A stretch of 23,709 nucleotides of DNA from Phaeoceros laevis (Eukaryota; Anthocerotophyta; Anthocerotopsida; Notothyladales), in NCBI GenBank assembly GCA_049999765.1, contig JBNGIQ010006371.1, forward strand, positions 1 through 23,709, given 5' to 3'. How positions within the stretch are numbered: the first letter of the stretch is position 1; the number at the start of each line of letters is the position of its first letter. Made by a program: the position numbers and the translations under genes. The notes under the pieces are model-generated. The model had not been told where the DNA came from. It ran no database searches and worked only from the letters and a program-made list of their open reading frames with translations. Of the stretch, positions 8,209 to 18,596 are shown one piece after another.

Positions 8209-11200
8209 TCAGATATCCTTAGAGTACATGAGTGACTGCCACCTAACCTTCAAGTTCCATATGTCCGTCCCATACTCCTGAATGGTACGATCGCTACTGA
8301 AGCGCCCCATTTTTGCCGTACTCACCTGCGGAAGGGAACGCACATACACACGTCGTTTAAGGAATGCAAGTACGAAAGCCAAACTAGGTAGGGGCTGACA
8401 CGGACCACCCACAATTGATCGCCTTGTCCACTCCGAGGTGTTAACATACAAATCATCCGCCGCAACCTGCCAACAATTAAGTTTGCCTGAGGTGAGATAT
8501 GGTTGAGCAAACTGGCAGTCACTCTACGAAGCAACACATAACGATCCAAGCCTTTTGCACACAATCATGAACCAATGTAGCCCCCGGCCAACAATCACCT
8601 GAGCACCAAGGTAGGAGGGCCAGTCATGGGTGAGCAAGTAAAAGTCATTTCTGCCTTGCACAGTCTCCAACAGCGGTTGGAAGTTGGCATAATCACCAAA
8701 CATGCCCGATTCAATGGAATGAAAAACCTGGGACACCAATGTAAGCAAGCCGTGAAATATACATACGTCAAAATGGCTGATGGGACACCTTGAGCATATA
8801 GAACTCCCTAGAAGTGCACGCAGGATGCTGCAATTCTGACTCACCTGCACTAAACGTTTGTCTCGGACTGAATTGCAACTCTTCGAAGCCCGCCGAAGAT
8901 CGTCAGTTTCTCCTGAATTTGCTCCAAATATGAACATGTTCTCACGACCAATTGCATCAGCAATCTCAATATTTGCACCATCCATTGTGCCAACAATCAG
9001 TCCACTGTTTAAGACAAACTTCATGTTGGAGGTTCCACTCGCTTCCAATCCTGCTGTTGAGATATGCTGTGAAATGTCGCTGGCTGGAATGACAACCTAC
9101 ACCAACAGGTACAGACAATATCAGGATGTCTCTCCAGTCTGCAAGATGTAAGAAGCCAAGAATGATGGCAACATATACCTCAGCTATAGAGACATTGTAA
9201 ACTAAAGCATGACAACTGAGACAATTGCAAAACCCAAGCTCCAATGGCAGATGCTGGAGAATGATGTAACTTGCGCATTGATAAGGTGGATAATGCACTT
9301 TGCAATATAATACCCTGGTGCTGCCTTGCCAGCAAAAATGACAACACGGGGGACTATGCTTGATCTCTCTGAAGCTGGCAACTCTGAATAAAAACAAGTT
9401 AGCAGGCATGCAACGTGCTCACTCCATTTCTTCAGTTGTCAGCTGCACAATATGGAAATAGCGGATGCAAACGATCTGCAGACACCTTAATTGTGAGGTA
9501 GCGATGGATAACACTCAAGATGTTTAACAGTTGACGTTCATACTCGTGTATACACTTAATTTGCACATCGAATAAAGCCCTGTCATCTACCTGCGTGGGC
9601 AATGCACAGCTTCAGTATCACTGAGATATGCCACACAAAGCCGAGATCAGCATTGAGAAAACAGAACTCTAGATTTTACCTCTATGCCGCACACTTCCCG
9701 GATATAATTAGCCAGACGGGTCTTATTTTGCCACTTCGCAGTTTGCCTTTCTCTCTGCAGTTCAAGTTTCGTGGAGTGCTGCAACAACCCCTGTACCCAT
9801 CAAGGGCAGCTCTCAGTACTGGCTCAACAGTAGTTGACCATCACGGAGACATCAGCATCCCTCAAACATTGTAGGAAGTGTTAAGACTTACATGCAGGTG
9901 GTAAAGCTTGGTTGCCCAGTGGTCCATCTGCAGCCATTTACTAATAACATGGGTCCACAGAACAAGGTACTTGGGACGTGAGAAACAGATCAAAAAGCGA
10001 ACTTGCATTTGAATAACATGGTGAACTCAAGATTGTATTCTGCAGAAAAGTCCTACCTGGCTGAGGCATGGATTAGCTAGTTGCATCCATCTGCGTGGGG
10101 TCACCCCATTTGTCTTATTTTGGAATTTTGTGGTGTGAGCTCCACAAATTCTGGAAAAAGGCGTGTCTTGACAAGGCCAGAATGGATCTCCGCAACACCG
10201 TTCACTGCGTGGGAACCAACTGTTGCCAGGACAGCCATTCTGACCATCTTTGGAAAAGTTTCCTCCACAATACTCATCTTGCTTAGCCTGTCAGAGTCGT
10301 CGCCCCACTTTTCTTTTACTGCCTGCAGATAGCACTGCATGTGACTACCAACATAAAATTCAACTCATTGAACGCTTGTAAGTTGAACTCTTCTAACGGC
10401 TGGCTGCTTCAATACATACAAGTCTGTCAGAAGGCCTATAAAAGGATAAAATATGCTTTAAGTCTAGAGTTCAGCTCGGGTGGACTCACCAGTCCCATAG
10501 TCGCAGTGTGTTAGTATTATGAGTATCATATCCGGGAATTGGAGTGTCATATGCCACAGCTACAACAACTTCACCACCTTCCCAAGCAAATCGCACCTTA
10601 TGTCCTTCTGTTAAGCATGAAACTTTTCCGTAGAATCGAACAGGATACCGGACATGAGACCGTTCAATCTCCCAAGGGTTTCCATCTTTCAACCAATAAT
10701 CTGGCCTCTCAATTTGCTTGTTCTGCACTATGGCTTGCTCAAACAAGCCATACTTGTAGCGTATTCCATACCTGCACCATTTAGTAAATGTCCGGCCTTC
10801 CTTTAATTGGAACAAGAAAAAACAAATGTAGCACAAAATGTTCAATGCAAGAAAGCACGAGCAGAGAACCAACCCAAAAGTAGTTGCAGCCACCCCCAGG
10901 CAGGGTAGTTGAGAGTTGCCAACGAGTCCAGAAAGCCTGCTGCGAGACGACCGAGACCTCCATTTCCCAGGCCAGGGTCCCTCTCCTCCTCAACCTACAG
11001 TTTGACAAGGAGTGGGCCCTTCACATCCTACTGAAGCGTCAAGAATGAATGAATGGCCAACAAGGTTGCGTCTACTTACAATTTCCTCCAGGACATAGCC
11101 TAGTCGCTTCAGAGCTTCCTCGTAAGGACCCTGCCATGCCACTTGATGAGATGTCAAAAATACAGAATACAAAAACTTCAGCGCCTCTAAATTGAGGCTA

Positions 11201-11842
11201 ATTTGCAAGACAAACTAGGGTTATGGTAAGCATTAAACCACGAACTATAGTAACACCTTCCTAGCTGAAGACATACAAGCTGCAAATGGTGTAGCTTCGG
11301 ACGTGTAAGGAGGCTACCTTAAGACGTAAACTAGAGACTGCATTGAGTAATGATCGACCCATCAGAAATCCAGAGAAAAGTAATAGACTTTTCTTGCATC
11401 CTGCACATAAGAAACAAGACAATTGAAGAGATCCTTGAGACTAGCCACCGAGAATCGGTAGGTATTTTGAACATGGAGTGCACAATTGCAGGCAAGCAGC
11501 TTATTTTAGAGCAAATTTCTGACTAGCAAAGGCCAGGGGGCAGCAAGAAGTACTGAGGCATGCAAAATCTCTTAGCATGCAGGCAGCCTTCTGAAATACA
11601 TATAGCAACAGTACAGCCACTTGCTGCGTGTAAAGCAGTTCCGTGTCAATCCACCGCTCAATCAGCTGGTCTCTCACACTTTGGGCAGTGGCACGGTACA
11701 ACACGGGCATTGAGAGGGCGGATGTGCGATGAGCGAGTGTGAAATGCGTGTGGTACAGCAAGGACTGTTGCAGCGTCTCTTCCTCCGACCCCGTCTGCTC
11801 CAGAACCAGAGGAGCCGGAGTGCTGGTATCGCCACTACTCAC
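8209..11842 (-). pseudogene. alpha-glucan (glycogen/starch) phosphorylase, pseudogene
   Basis: Minus-strand exons spell out most of an alpha-1,4-glucan phosphorylase, the PLP enzyme releasing glucose-1-phosphate: RATAQSVRDQLIERW (~11690), FLMGRSLLNAV (~11365), PYEEALKRLGYVLEEI (~11130), [17 protein letters not shown] (~10980), [14 protein letters not shown] (~10768), FNLQAFNE (~10385), SHAVNGVAEIHS, FQNKTNGVTPRRW (~10123), NKTRLANYIREVCGIE (~9720), [17 protein letters not shown] (~9565), PRVVIFAGKAAPGYY (~9360), then exons 8845-9096 ([10 protein letters not shown], the PLP-lysine motif), 8599-8727, 8413-8466 and 8209-8325 (RFSSDRTIQEYG). Defects: about 150 residues including QLNDTHP are missing between FNLQAFNE and QAVKEKW; about 22 are missing before YNVSIAE; one-base deletions shift the frame near 11366-11371 and 10123-10130; a further frame break lies near 10395. 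The phosphate-site motif KRIHEYKRQ reads KCIHEYERQ. The N-terminal leader to the right (to ~12170) is uncertain. The protein lacks the long plastidial-type insertion. Confidence 0.9.
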
Positions 11843-11849
11843 GTGGTGC

Positions 11850-12985
11850 TGGCCACGGGAGCTGTGCCTGCTCTCATTGCTTCCTCCAAACTCGCTGCCC
11901 CTGCTTCAATGCTCCAACAGGAAGAGAGCGCCGACTCCAATTTCTGCTGTGAGATCCAAACAGACCGTAGCAATACTGGAACTGAGCACGAGGCGGAACC
12001 TCCTGAATTCCAGGCTGCCTGCGAGGTGCCTCCGAAGCTGTTGACTCGCATGCAGTCTCGCTTAGCCAGCTGGGCTTGGAAAGGACGAGCCCGGACGAAG
12101 TAAAAGCGCGACAGAGCGAGACGAACGCATGCGGCGATGCGCCATCGTCCAACTGCTGCCGGACTTGGCATTGACAGGTGTCCGAGGCTCGAGATCCTTG
12201 GGGTCAGAAGAAACGGATCGGAGCTGTACTTCCAGTAAAAGATATAGCTTCCTAAACGGTTCCTCTTCATGTCGGAACCCTCACGAGAGAGGATGCGGCC
12301 TGCGGAAATCTTCGTCGGTTACTGTCTTTATGCACATCGTGCTGTCTGGGAAGCAAGTGCGTCACCAAAGGGGTGTCCGAGGGACTTCCTATCCGCACCT
12401 CAATTGTTTAGGCTTTGAAGAGACGAGGTCGTCTTGCAGATCGTTCAGTAGCTGCCGACATCTGAAGAGGCTGACGGTGCTAACATTCGTTTGGCTTTTT
12501 AGTCCTGGAGCTGCAGATCAGACAAAGCTTGTGTGCGCTGATTCTGATCCTGAGTGCTGCCAAACAAGCTGCGGTTTGTGCTACAGAGTTGCGGACTGCT
12601 GGTGGAAGCAACTCGCCAAGAGCTTTTTCTCATGAGAAGATTTTCTCGGCTTGATCTAACGGCCCTGTGAACGAAGTACTGATTCCACGTCTACTGTTCC
12701 TACCTTGTCAGACGGTCTGCCAGTATTGAAGACGAGAGGCTGTGGAGATACCTAGTGTAAAATTCCGTCTGCGATGGCAACGCCAGGTACTACTAGGCTG
12801 ATGCACGTGCTTTGTCAACTAGCTAGACCAGAAGTGAACCTGACTTTTGATTGATAGAAGAAGCTGGTAGGAGGTTGCAAGGAAGGGCTGTTGCAGCTCC
12901 TTTCGCGTAGCTAGCCTCTAGTCTGTGGGTTGGCCATCATAATCACCAGGGGCATCCTAACCGCGGAGGGAGTTAACTGTTCACT
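11850..12985. other. no certain gene; possible leader of the phosphorylase pseudogene
   Basis: On the minus strand an open frame from about 12170 down to 11845 (starting MPSPAAVGRWRIAACVRLAL) is Arg/Ser/Ala-rich and ends at a good donor-like CAC/GTGAGT, so it may be the plastid-leader exon of the phosphorylase pseudogene. The plus-strand open frame 12129-12635 has no recognisable motif. From 12640 to 12985 nothing was found. Confidence 0.3.
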
Positions 12986-12999
12986 TGCCTGTTCGATCG

Positions 13000-13061
13000 G
13001 CAGCAGTAGCCTAGCCGTGGTTCTGGGCAAAGTTGAATAACCACCGCTAGGCTACTGCTGC
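13000..13061. repeat. 15-bp perfect inverted repeat (hairpin) in the upstream copy
   Basis: GCAGCAGTAGCCTAG at 13000-13014 is the exact reverse complement of CTAGGCTACTGCTGC at 13047-13061, and the inner CCGTGG/CCACCG nearly extends the stem. The downstream duplicate keeps the left arm but not the right one. Confidence 0.85.
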
Positions 13062-13981
13062 AGATCCCACAAGTTCGTGATGGAGAAGCTGGAAGCCTAC
13101 CCGTGGTACCACCGCTGTCAGAAGACTCGCAGGAGGTGCTGCGGCTCCTAAGGTACCACCTTCCCTCAGAGGGAGTACGGAGAGGTGCTGTGAACAGGAT
13201 TAGGTTGCTTCTGTCATTTGGCCGCAGATCAAGAAGGAGAGCTGCCTGTGGACCCTGCCCAAGGAAGAGGAAATGGAACTGTTCATGGAAATCTGATCCC
13301 TGCATTGTTGTCCGACATCACATAGGCATCATGTGCTGCTATTTCCTAACGGCACCTTGAACTAGCCTGCAGAGTGAGGACGTAAGCGGATTGGGGAGGG
13401 GAGCTATGGGACGGTAAGCTTTGGGTTTATAGCTCCGAGCTGGATGCTGTATTCAGGTCGTGAGTTTCTTGAATACCTTCAGATGCTCGTGGATGCAGTA
13501 TGTTAGTGCTGGTGGAAGACATGCACAGGTTCCGGTTTTAAGGACTGCCACTTGTCGTTCTCGCGTACACCATCAGGAGTCGGTGAGCCTTACTAAAAGG
13601 TGGACAAGTGCTATCGTTACGGGTGTCTCGAAAACGGTTCATGAGTCTTCGGCTCACGCAAGCGTCAAGGAGTTTAGGGCGACCAATACGTGTGTGCATG
13701 GGTGCATGCGGGTTGCCAGTGCCTCAACTCCTTGGGGTGATTCCTCAATCATGGCGTCGGACGTCTTCTCTCGCCACCACGACTCTCCACGTGCCTGTTG
13801 CTTTAGTGGCACCCCATTCTGTATCCTTGTGTAGAGTCTGTAGTAGACTCTGTACAGGGACGTCCTGCAAAACTGTACGCCATTGCACATTGTAAGGTAC
13901 GCAGTCTTGCAAACGTTTTCCTTGACGAACACCTGAACCTTTAGGCTCCACTCAAATCTTAGTGATTTGCCTACCTCAAGC

Positions 13982-14258
13982 ATGGCTCTTCAATGGCGTG
14001 ATCATCTCTATCACACTGATTATCACAGCATGTGGCCCAATTGGACCAAGCACGTAGTAATGCTTCTTCTTCTTCTAGCTATTCAGGCTACCACGTCTTC
14101 TTGCCCCACGGTTGCACAATACAAGCAACTTGAAGCAAGTCCCCGGGAGCACTTGCCCATGTTCCACACCCTCAAGCCGTCAGCTTTCTTGGAGACGTAA
14201 ATGCATTGAACTCGCTCACAGCATAAGCATCGTGCCAAAGCTTTTTCCATTCAGCAAC
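13982..14258 (+). pseudogene. broken duplicate of exon 1 of the FAD/Rieske gene
   Basis: It begins with the same ATGGCTCTTC as the functional exon 1 at 15554 and keeps the block encoding AIQATTSSCPT (functional copy AIQVTTSSCPT). An insertion of about 81 bp (13998-14078) splits it after the fifth codon, a small indel then shifts the frame, a stop arrives at 14198-14200, and the splice donor is lost: CAACAG/GTAATT in the good copy corresponds to CAACGCATATT here (~14256). It cannot serve as an alternative first exon. Confidence 0.85.
13998..14078 (+). repeat. repeat insertion inside the duplicated exon
   Basis: Compared with the downstream copy this is extra sequence. It begins GTGATCATCTCTATCACA, contains CAATTGGACCAAGCACGTA and ends TTCTTCTTCTTCTAG, matching the segments at 4948-5025 and 4620-4673. 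It is therefore another member of the repeat family found in the 4.6-5.0 kb patch. Target-site duplications are not clear. Confidence 0.8.
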
Positions 14259-14309
14259 GCATATTTAGCTTCTCCTTGGTGAAATGTCACAAAGCTTATA
14301 TTGAAACTG

Positions 14310-14570
14310 AATGTGGCTGATGTGGCGGCGCCATAATAAGTCCTATCAGCGGAAGGGTGCTCGGAAGAGGATTACTAGTGGTCTCCATAACGTAAGGATT
14401 GGAGTGGCAATGAGTTTTCTCACAACATTTTTTATCCTGCAATAGCTATACCAGGAGGGTTCGGACTGCGGGGTGGCATGGAGTGAGCTTCCTAACACCA
14501 TTCTTATCCTGATAGCGCTAGGAGGTGGGCTGAAAGAACGGCTTCGTTCCGGAAGGCACGTTTCGTGCAA
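14310..14570. other. spacer between the duplicated blocks
   Basis: No gene or clear repeat is visible; it separates the two copies of the tandem duplication. Confidence 0.5.
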
Positions 14571-15835
14571 GTGGACGGCGTTTGATCCGGAGCAGTAGCC
14601 CAGCCATGGTCCTGTCAAGTGAAACAGCCACCGATCGCCTTCTTCTGCAGATCCCACAAGTTAGTGATGGAGAAGCTGGAAGTCTACGGCGGCTTCCATA
14701 GGTATCTCCTCCTTTCCAGAAAGACTAGCAGGAGGTGCTGCGGCTCACTCAGCAGGTACCACCTTCCTCAAAGGAGGTAAGGGGAGGTGCTCTGCACAGG
14801 CCTAGGGCAAGGTTGCATTTGTCATGTGGCCGCAGATCAAGAAGGAGGCGACGTTGGCCAAGAAGAGGAAATAGACTGTTCAGGGAAATCTCATACTGCA
14901 TGTTTCCTACTTCACTAGCAGCACTTTGTTTGAAGCGGCCTGCAGAAAGTTTAAGAGGACGGATGCGAAACCATGCAAAACCGTGGAGGGGAGTCGTAGG
15001 AGGAAAGCTTTTGGATTTATAGCTCAAGCATCATAGCATGATGCTATACTCTGAGCTCGAGTTTCTAATTACAGATTGGATGCAGTAGGTTTGTGTGTGG
15101 GTGGAAGGCATGCACGGGTTCTGGTTCAAAGAGCAGCCAGTTGTCATCCTTCGGTAGACTAGCAAAAAAGTCGGTGAGCGTTATTAAGGTTGGGAGGTGT
15201 TCAATAAGACTGCGTTCCTCCGTGTCTGAAAGGACGGTTCCATATGCCTCTGTCCAATGGCCTATTTCGTTAGTCCTTGATACGAGTCCTTGGGGCTGAT
15301 TCAGCAAAAACAGCCAAGCAAGACATTAGAGCAGCACAAGGCTCGTTTCCCAGCATGCACTCTCCACGTGCCTGCTGCTTTGTGATGAGAAGTGGCACCA
15401 TCCACTATCCTTTGTCTGGACATTTGTTGCAAAAACCTGCACCCATTGCAAATGCAGACCTGTCCGCAGTCTCCTGGACATTTTCATCTTGGACGAACAA
15501 CTTGGCCTTCGACCACCTTGCAAGTTTCAGAGACAAATTTGCCATACTCAAGCATGGCTCTTCGAACAGGAATAGCCATTCAAGTTACCACCTCGTCTTG
15601 CCCCACGATTGCAAAACACAAGCAAATCCCTGGGAGCACTGGCCCATGTTCAACATCCCTCAAGCAGTTGGCCTTTCTTGGAGACCCGAATGCACTGACC
15701 TCGCTCAGAACGTTAAACTCGCAATCGACGAGACCAAAAGCAGCAGGAGCAGTCAAAGTTTTTGCCATCCAGCAACAGGTAATTAGCATCTTCTCTGATG
15801 TTGACAAGCTTTGGACGTGAGACGGGCCTAATGCC
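14570..15835 (+). repeat. tandem duplication, downstream copy (promoter region + exon 1)
   Basis: Functional counterpart of 12985-14310. It includes the start codon, exon 1 and the intact first splice donor of the FAD/Rieske gene, plus about 1 kb upstream that presumably holds its promoter. Confidence 0.85.
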
Positions 15836-18370
15836 GCTTTAAATTTCTGGTAACGCATGCTGCCAGCCGGTCGGGACCCCATCCTGACCACTGGGCTTGT
15901 GCAGGATTCGAGGTCCATCAAGACTGGGCAGGAAGGGGAGAGAGCAGTGCCAGGAGTGAGGGACACTGTGTGGGACCAAAAGCAGTTGGCTGTTCCCAGC
16001 AATCCTAAGCTGGACAGGGACCTTCACGCTGAAGTAGTAGTTGTAGGGGCTGGCATTGCCGGTCTTTCGGTGGCCTACAATCTTGCCAAAGCTGGCAAGA
16101 AGGTTGTGGTGCTGGAGGGGCGCGCAATTGGTAAAGCTACGCTTTGCTGGTCTACCTTTGTTTGCATGCAAACTTGTCTCACATGTTACTTCAAAATTAC
16201 GACCTGCTTGGGATTTCACCAGGTCTCCTTACAAGTGCATCCATGACGTTGCAGGAAGTGGGCAAACGGGGAAGACCACTGCACATTTGATGCCCTGGTT
16301 CGATGATTACTACTATCTGCTTGAGCAGGAGAAGGGCACCGAAACGATTGCTCTGGTTGGGGAGAGTCACCGGGGAGCAATCAAGTTCATCAAGGACACT
16401 GTTGACGCGGAAGGCATCGAATGCAACTTCAAGTACGTCGAAGGCTACTTGGTGCCGTATGAGGACACAGAGGAAGAAGCTCAGAAAATTCGTCAGGTGA
16501 TCTCTCTAAGTCAGCTCGTCCCATCCTTGAGGAGTGGCATCCTGCTTTAAATAAATGTATACCACCAGCTGACGGGTTTCTACATCCGACGGGGGTTTAA
16601 TTAATTGCAGGAGTACGAAGCCAGCAAGAGGGCAGGTTTCACAGATGTGAGACTAGAGAATCTTCGGCACGACCCTAAGAATGGGACTTTTGGCATGGCC
16701 CTTGTGTTTCCACAGGCCGGTGAATTCCAGCCTCTCTTGTATGTAAACCTCCTGAAAGAACCACCATCATGTTCCAACGAGCGAAACCATGTGTACCAGT
16801 TGAGCTCTTCTTTTCACTCTGCTAAACGTTGGCCTCGCTTGCAGGTACATAAAAGGGCTAGCCAAAGCCATCAAGGAGAAGGGTGGAAAGATCTACGAGC
16901 TCACCAGTGTTGTGAAGAATGAGGGTACGAGACTAGAAACATCAACCGGTCATACAGTGACAGCCGATGCTGTCGTCCTTGCCACCAACTCTCCTATCAA
17001 CAAAAACCTGGCTGTTCATGCCAGACAGTATGCTCGACGCAGCTATGTTGTCGGGCTGAGAGTCAACAAGGGCGATATCAAGTAAGCACTATCTTCATGC
17101 CTCATGAACTGATCTTGAAACCAACAAGCTGCTCCTCATGCCTCAATTAGTGACACTGAGGTCTGGGTGTTTGTTTCAGCCGAGCATCCTGGTGGGATAC
17201 AGCATCTCCGTACCACTATGTCCGCCTGGAAGACAAAGGTGATTCAGAGATACTGATCGTTGGAGGAGAGGACCATCTAACTGGCATCTCTCCCAAGGAC
17301 TACGATGACACTTTCGGGAAACTTGAATCCTGGGCCCGTCAACACTGGCCTGCTGCAAAAGAAGTTGTTTATCGATGGACTGGCCAGGTATGCATGCTGC
17401 GGCTCATTCGTTGGAGATTTGCAGACCCGGAGCCATGGATCAAACTTGTCACGTATTACAACATTCTGCTGTCGTTCAGGTTTACATGCCAAACGACCAT
17501 ATTGGGCTCTACGGTCATGACCCTCTGAATGCAGACAACGTCTACATCGCCTCAGGTACAATACTCAAAACACTCCACATGGTTGAACAACTCTTTGCAC
17601 CTCCTCCGACTAGGGCGACAGTCTCATTAATAACTGGTGGGTTCTACTTTGATCAGGTGACAGTGGCGAGGGAATGACTGGTGGGACCATTGCGGGTATT
17701 GTGATCTCAGAGGCAATACTGGGGAGGTCACATCCATGGGTGGGCCTGTACAACCCATCCCGACTCCCACCGCCCACTGGGACCACCCTCCAGAGTACCT
17801 TGACAGAAGTCGCAGAAAACATCGAGGTAATAAAGCTGCAGGCGTGGTTTGCTGTTGGTGGCTGAGGGGTGGGAAGAGGCAAATTTATCTGGCTTGGCCA
17901 ACACACACAATTAATCCCAACATGTATGGCATTGCATGCAGGGCTTCAAAAACGTGTTGCCCTTGCAAGGCGTGGATGCTCTGTCAGCTCAAAACATAGC
18001 AAATGGAAGTGGTGCTGTGATTCAAGAAGCACTCGACACCGTGGCAGTGTACAAGGATGACTCTGGCTTTGTCCATCGGTATTCAGGTAATAAGGATGTA
18101 GGCTAGAACTTTGTGCATGCCAGGCGGTTCCAGGTACTCTTTGTCGTTAGTCGCAGCCTCATTGCCATTTTTTATGCAGCAGCTCATCACTTGACTGGCT
18201 GTTGCTGGTTGTTGCGTGCAGCCATTTGCCCCCATCTGGGTTGCGCTGTCAAGTGGAACCCAAAAGACAGCACTTTTGACTGCCCTTGCCATGGCTCTCA
18301 GTTCGACACTCAAGGTGTGTGCGTCAATGGGCCAGCCAAGGCCAACTTGGACCCCATCTCATACAACTGA
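15554..18370 (+). CDS. plastid-targeted FAD-dependent oxidoreductase with C-terminal Rieske domain
   Basis: Ten exons (15554-15778, 15905-16130, 16255-16496, 16611-16738, 16845-17081, 17180-17387, 17480-17555, 17657-17826, 17942-18086, 18222-18370) join in phase to encode 601 residues. Residues 1 to ~75 are Ser/Thr/Ala/Lys-rich with almost no acidic residues, as in a plastid transit peptide. The dinucleotide fold reads VVVVGAGIAGLS with the GxGxxG at 123-128, followed by SGQTGKTTAHLMPWFDDYY; the second FAD-contact region is VYIASGDSGEGMTGGTIAG. This is the DadA/glycine-oxidase-like fold. The last exon holds a Rieske [2Fe-2S] site: C555-P-H557 and C573-P-C-H576 as ligands, with C560 and C575 placed for the disulphide typical of cytochrome bc1/b6f Rieske proteins. 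The same fusion is known from bacteria; the natural substrate is unknown to me. It probably passes electrons from an amine or amino-acid-like donor via FAD to the cluster (inference). It converges with the next gene 226 bp away. Confidence 0.93.
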
Positions 18371-18596
18371 GTGCACCAACAAGTGTACAAAACGAGAAGA
18401 GCTTTTAGGTCAGACGAGGTAGAGGTTGCGGCATTTGGTTTGTAAATAAGAGTCACCTCGTCTACTTGGGCTATTCTGAGAGTGCGCCCAACTGCAAGTG
18501 TACAGAAGAAGCCACCCACCTCTCTACACCAGTATATTTCTAGAATGACGAGTGTCTCGTATGCATTTCTTATTGTTTCCCTACTTGGCGACCACT
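18371..18596. other. shared 3' region between convergent genes
   Basis: 226 bp separate the stop codons of the FAD/Rieske gene (plus) and the 3-beta-HSD gene (minus). It holds the 3' untranslated parts of both; no classical AATAAA signal was seen on the plus strand. Confidence 0.6.

Larger units (their letters stand above)
12985..14310 (+). repeat. tandem duplication, upstream copy (promoter region + exon 1)
   Basis: This block aligns with 14570-15835. Shared landmarks in the same order are AGCAGTAGCC, CAGATCCCACAAGTT then GTGATGGAGAAGCTGGAAG, AGCAGGAGGTGCTGCGGCTC (with one change), GGTACCACCTTCC, GGCCGCAGATCAAGAAGGAG, and finally the start codon and exon 1 of the FAD/Rieske gene. The offset is about 1.59 kb before, and 1.57 kb at, the start codon. 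Confidence 0.88.

Noticed and set aside
12129-12635. 168-codon plus-strand frame with a Cys-rich end (ECCQTSCGLCYRVADC)
   Set aside because: No family pattern, no splice support and overlap with a possible leader of the phosphorylase pseudogene; irregular composition suggests chance.
13967-14200. Small membrane-like protein containing MLLLLLA
   Set aside because: The leucines come from the TTC/TCT run of the inserted repeat inside the broken exon copy, not from a conserved protein.
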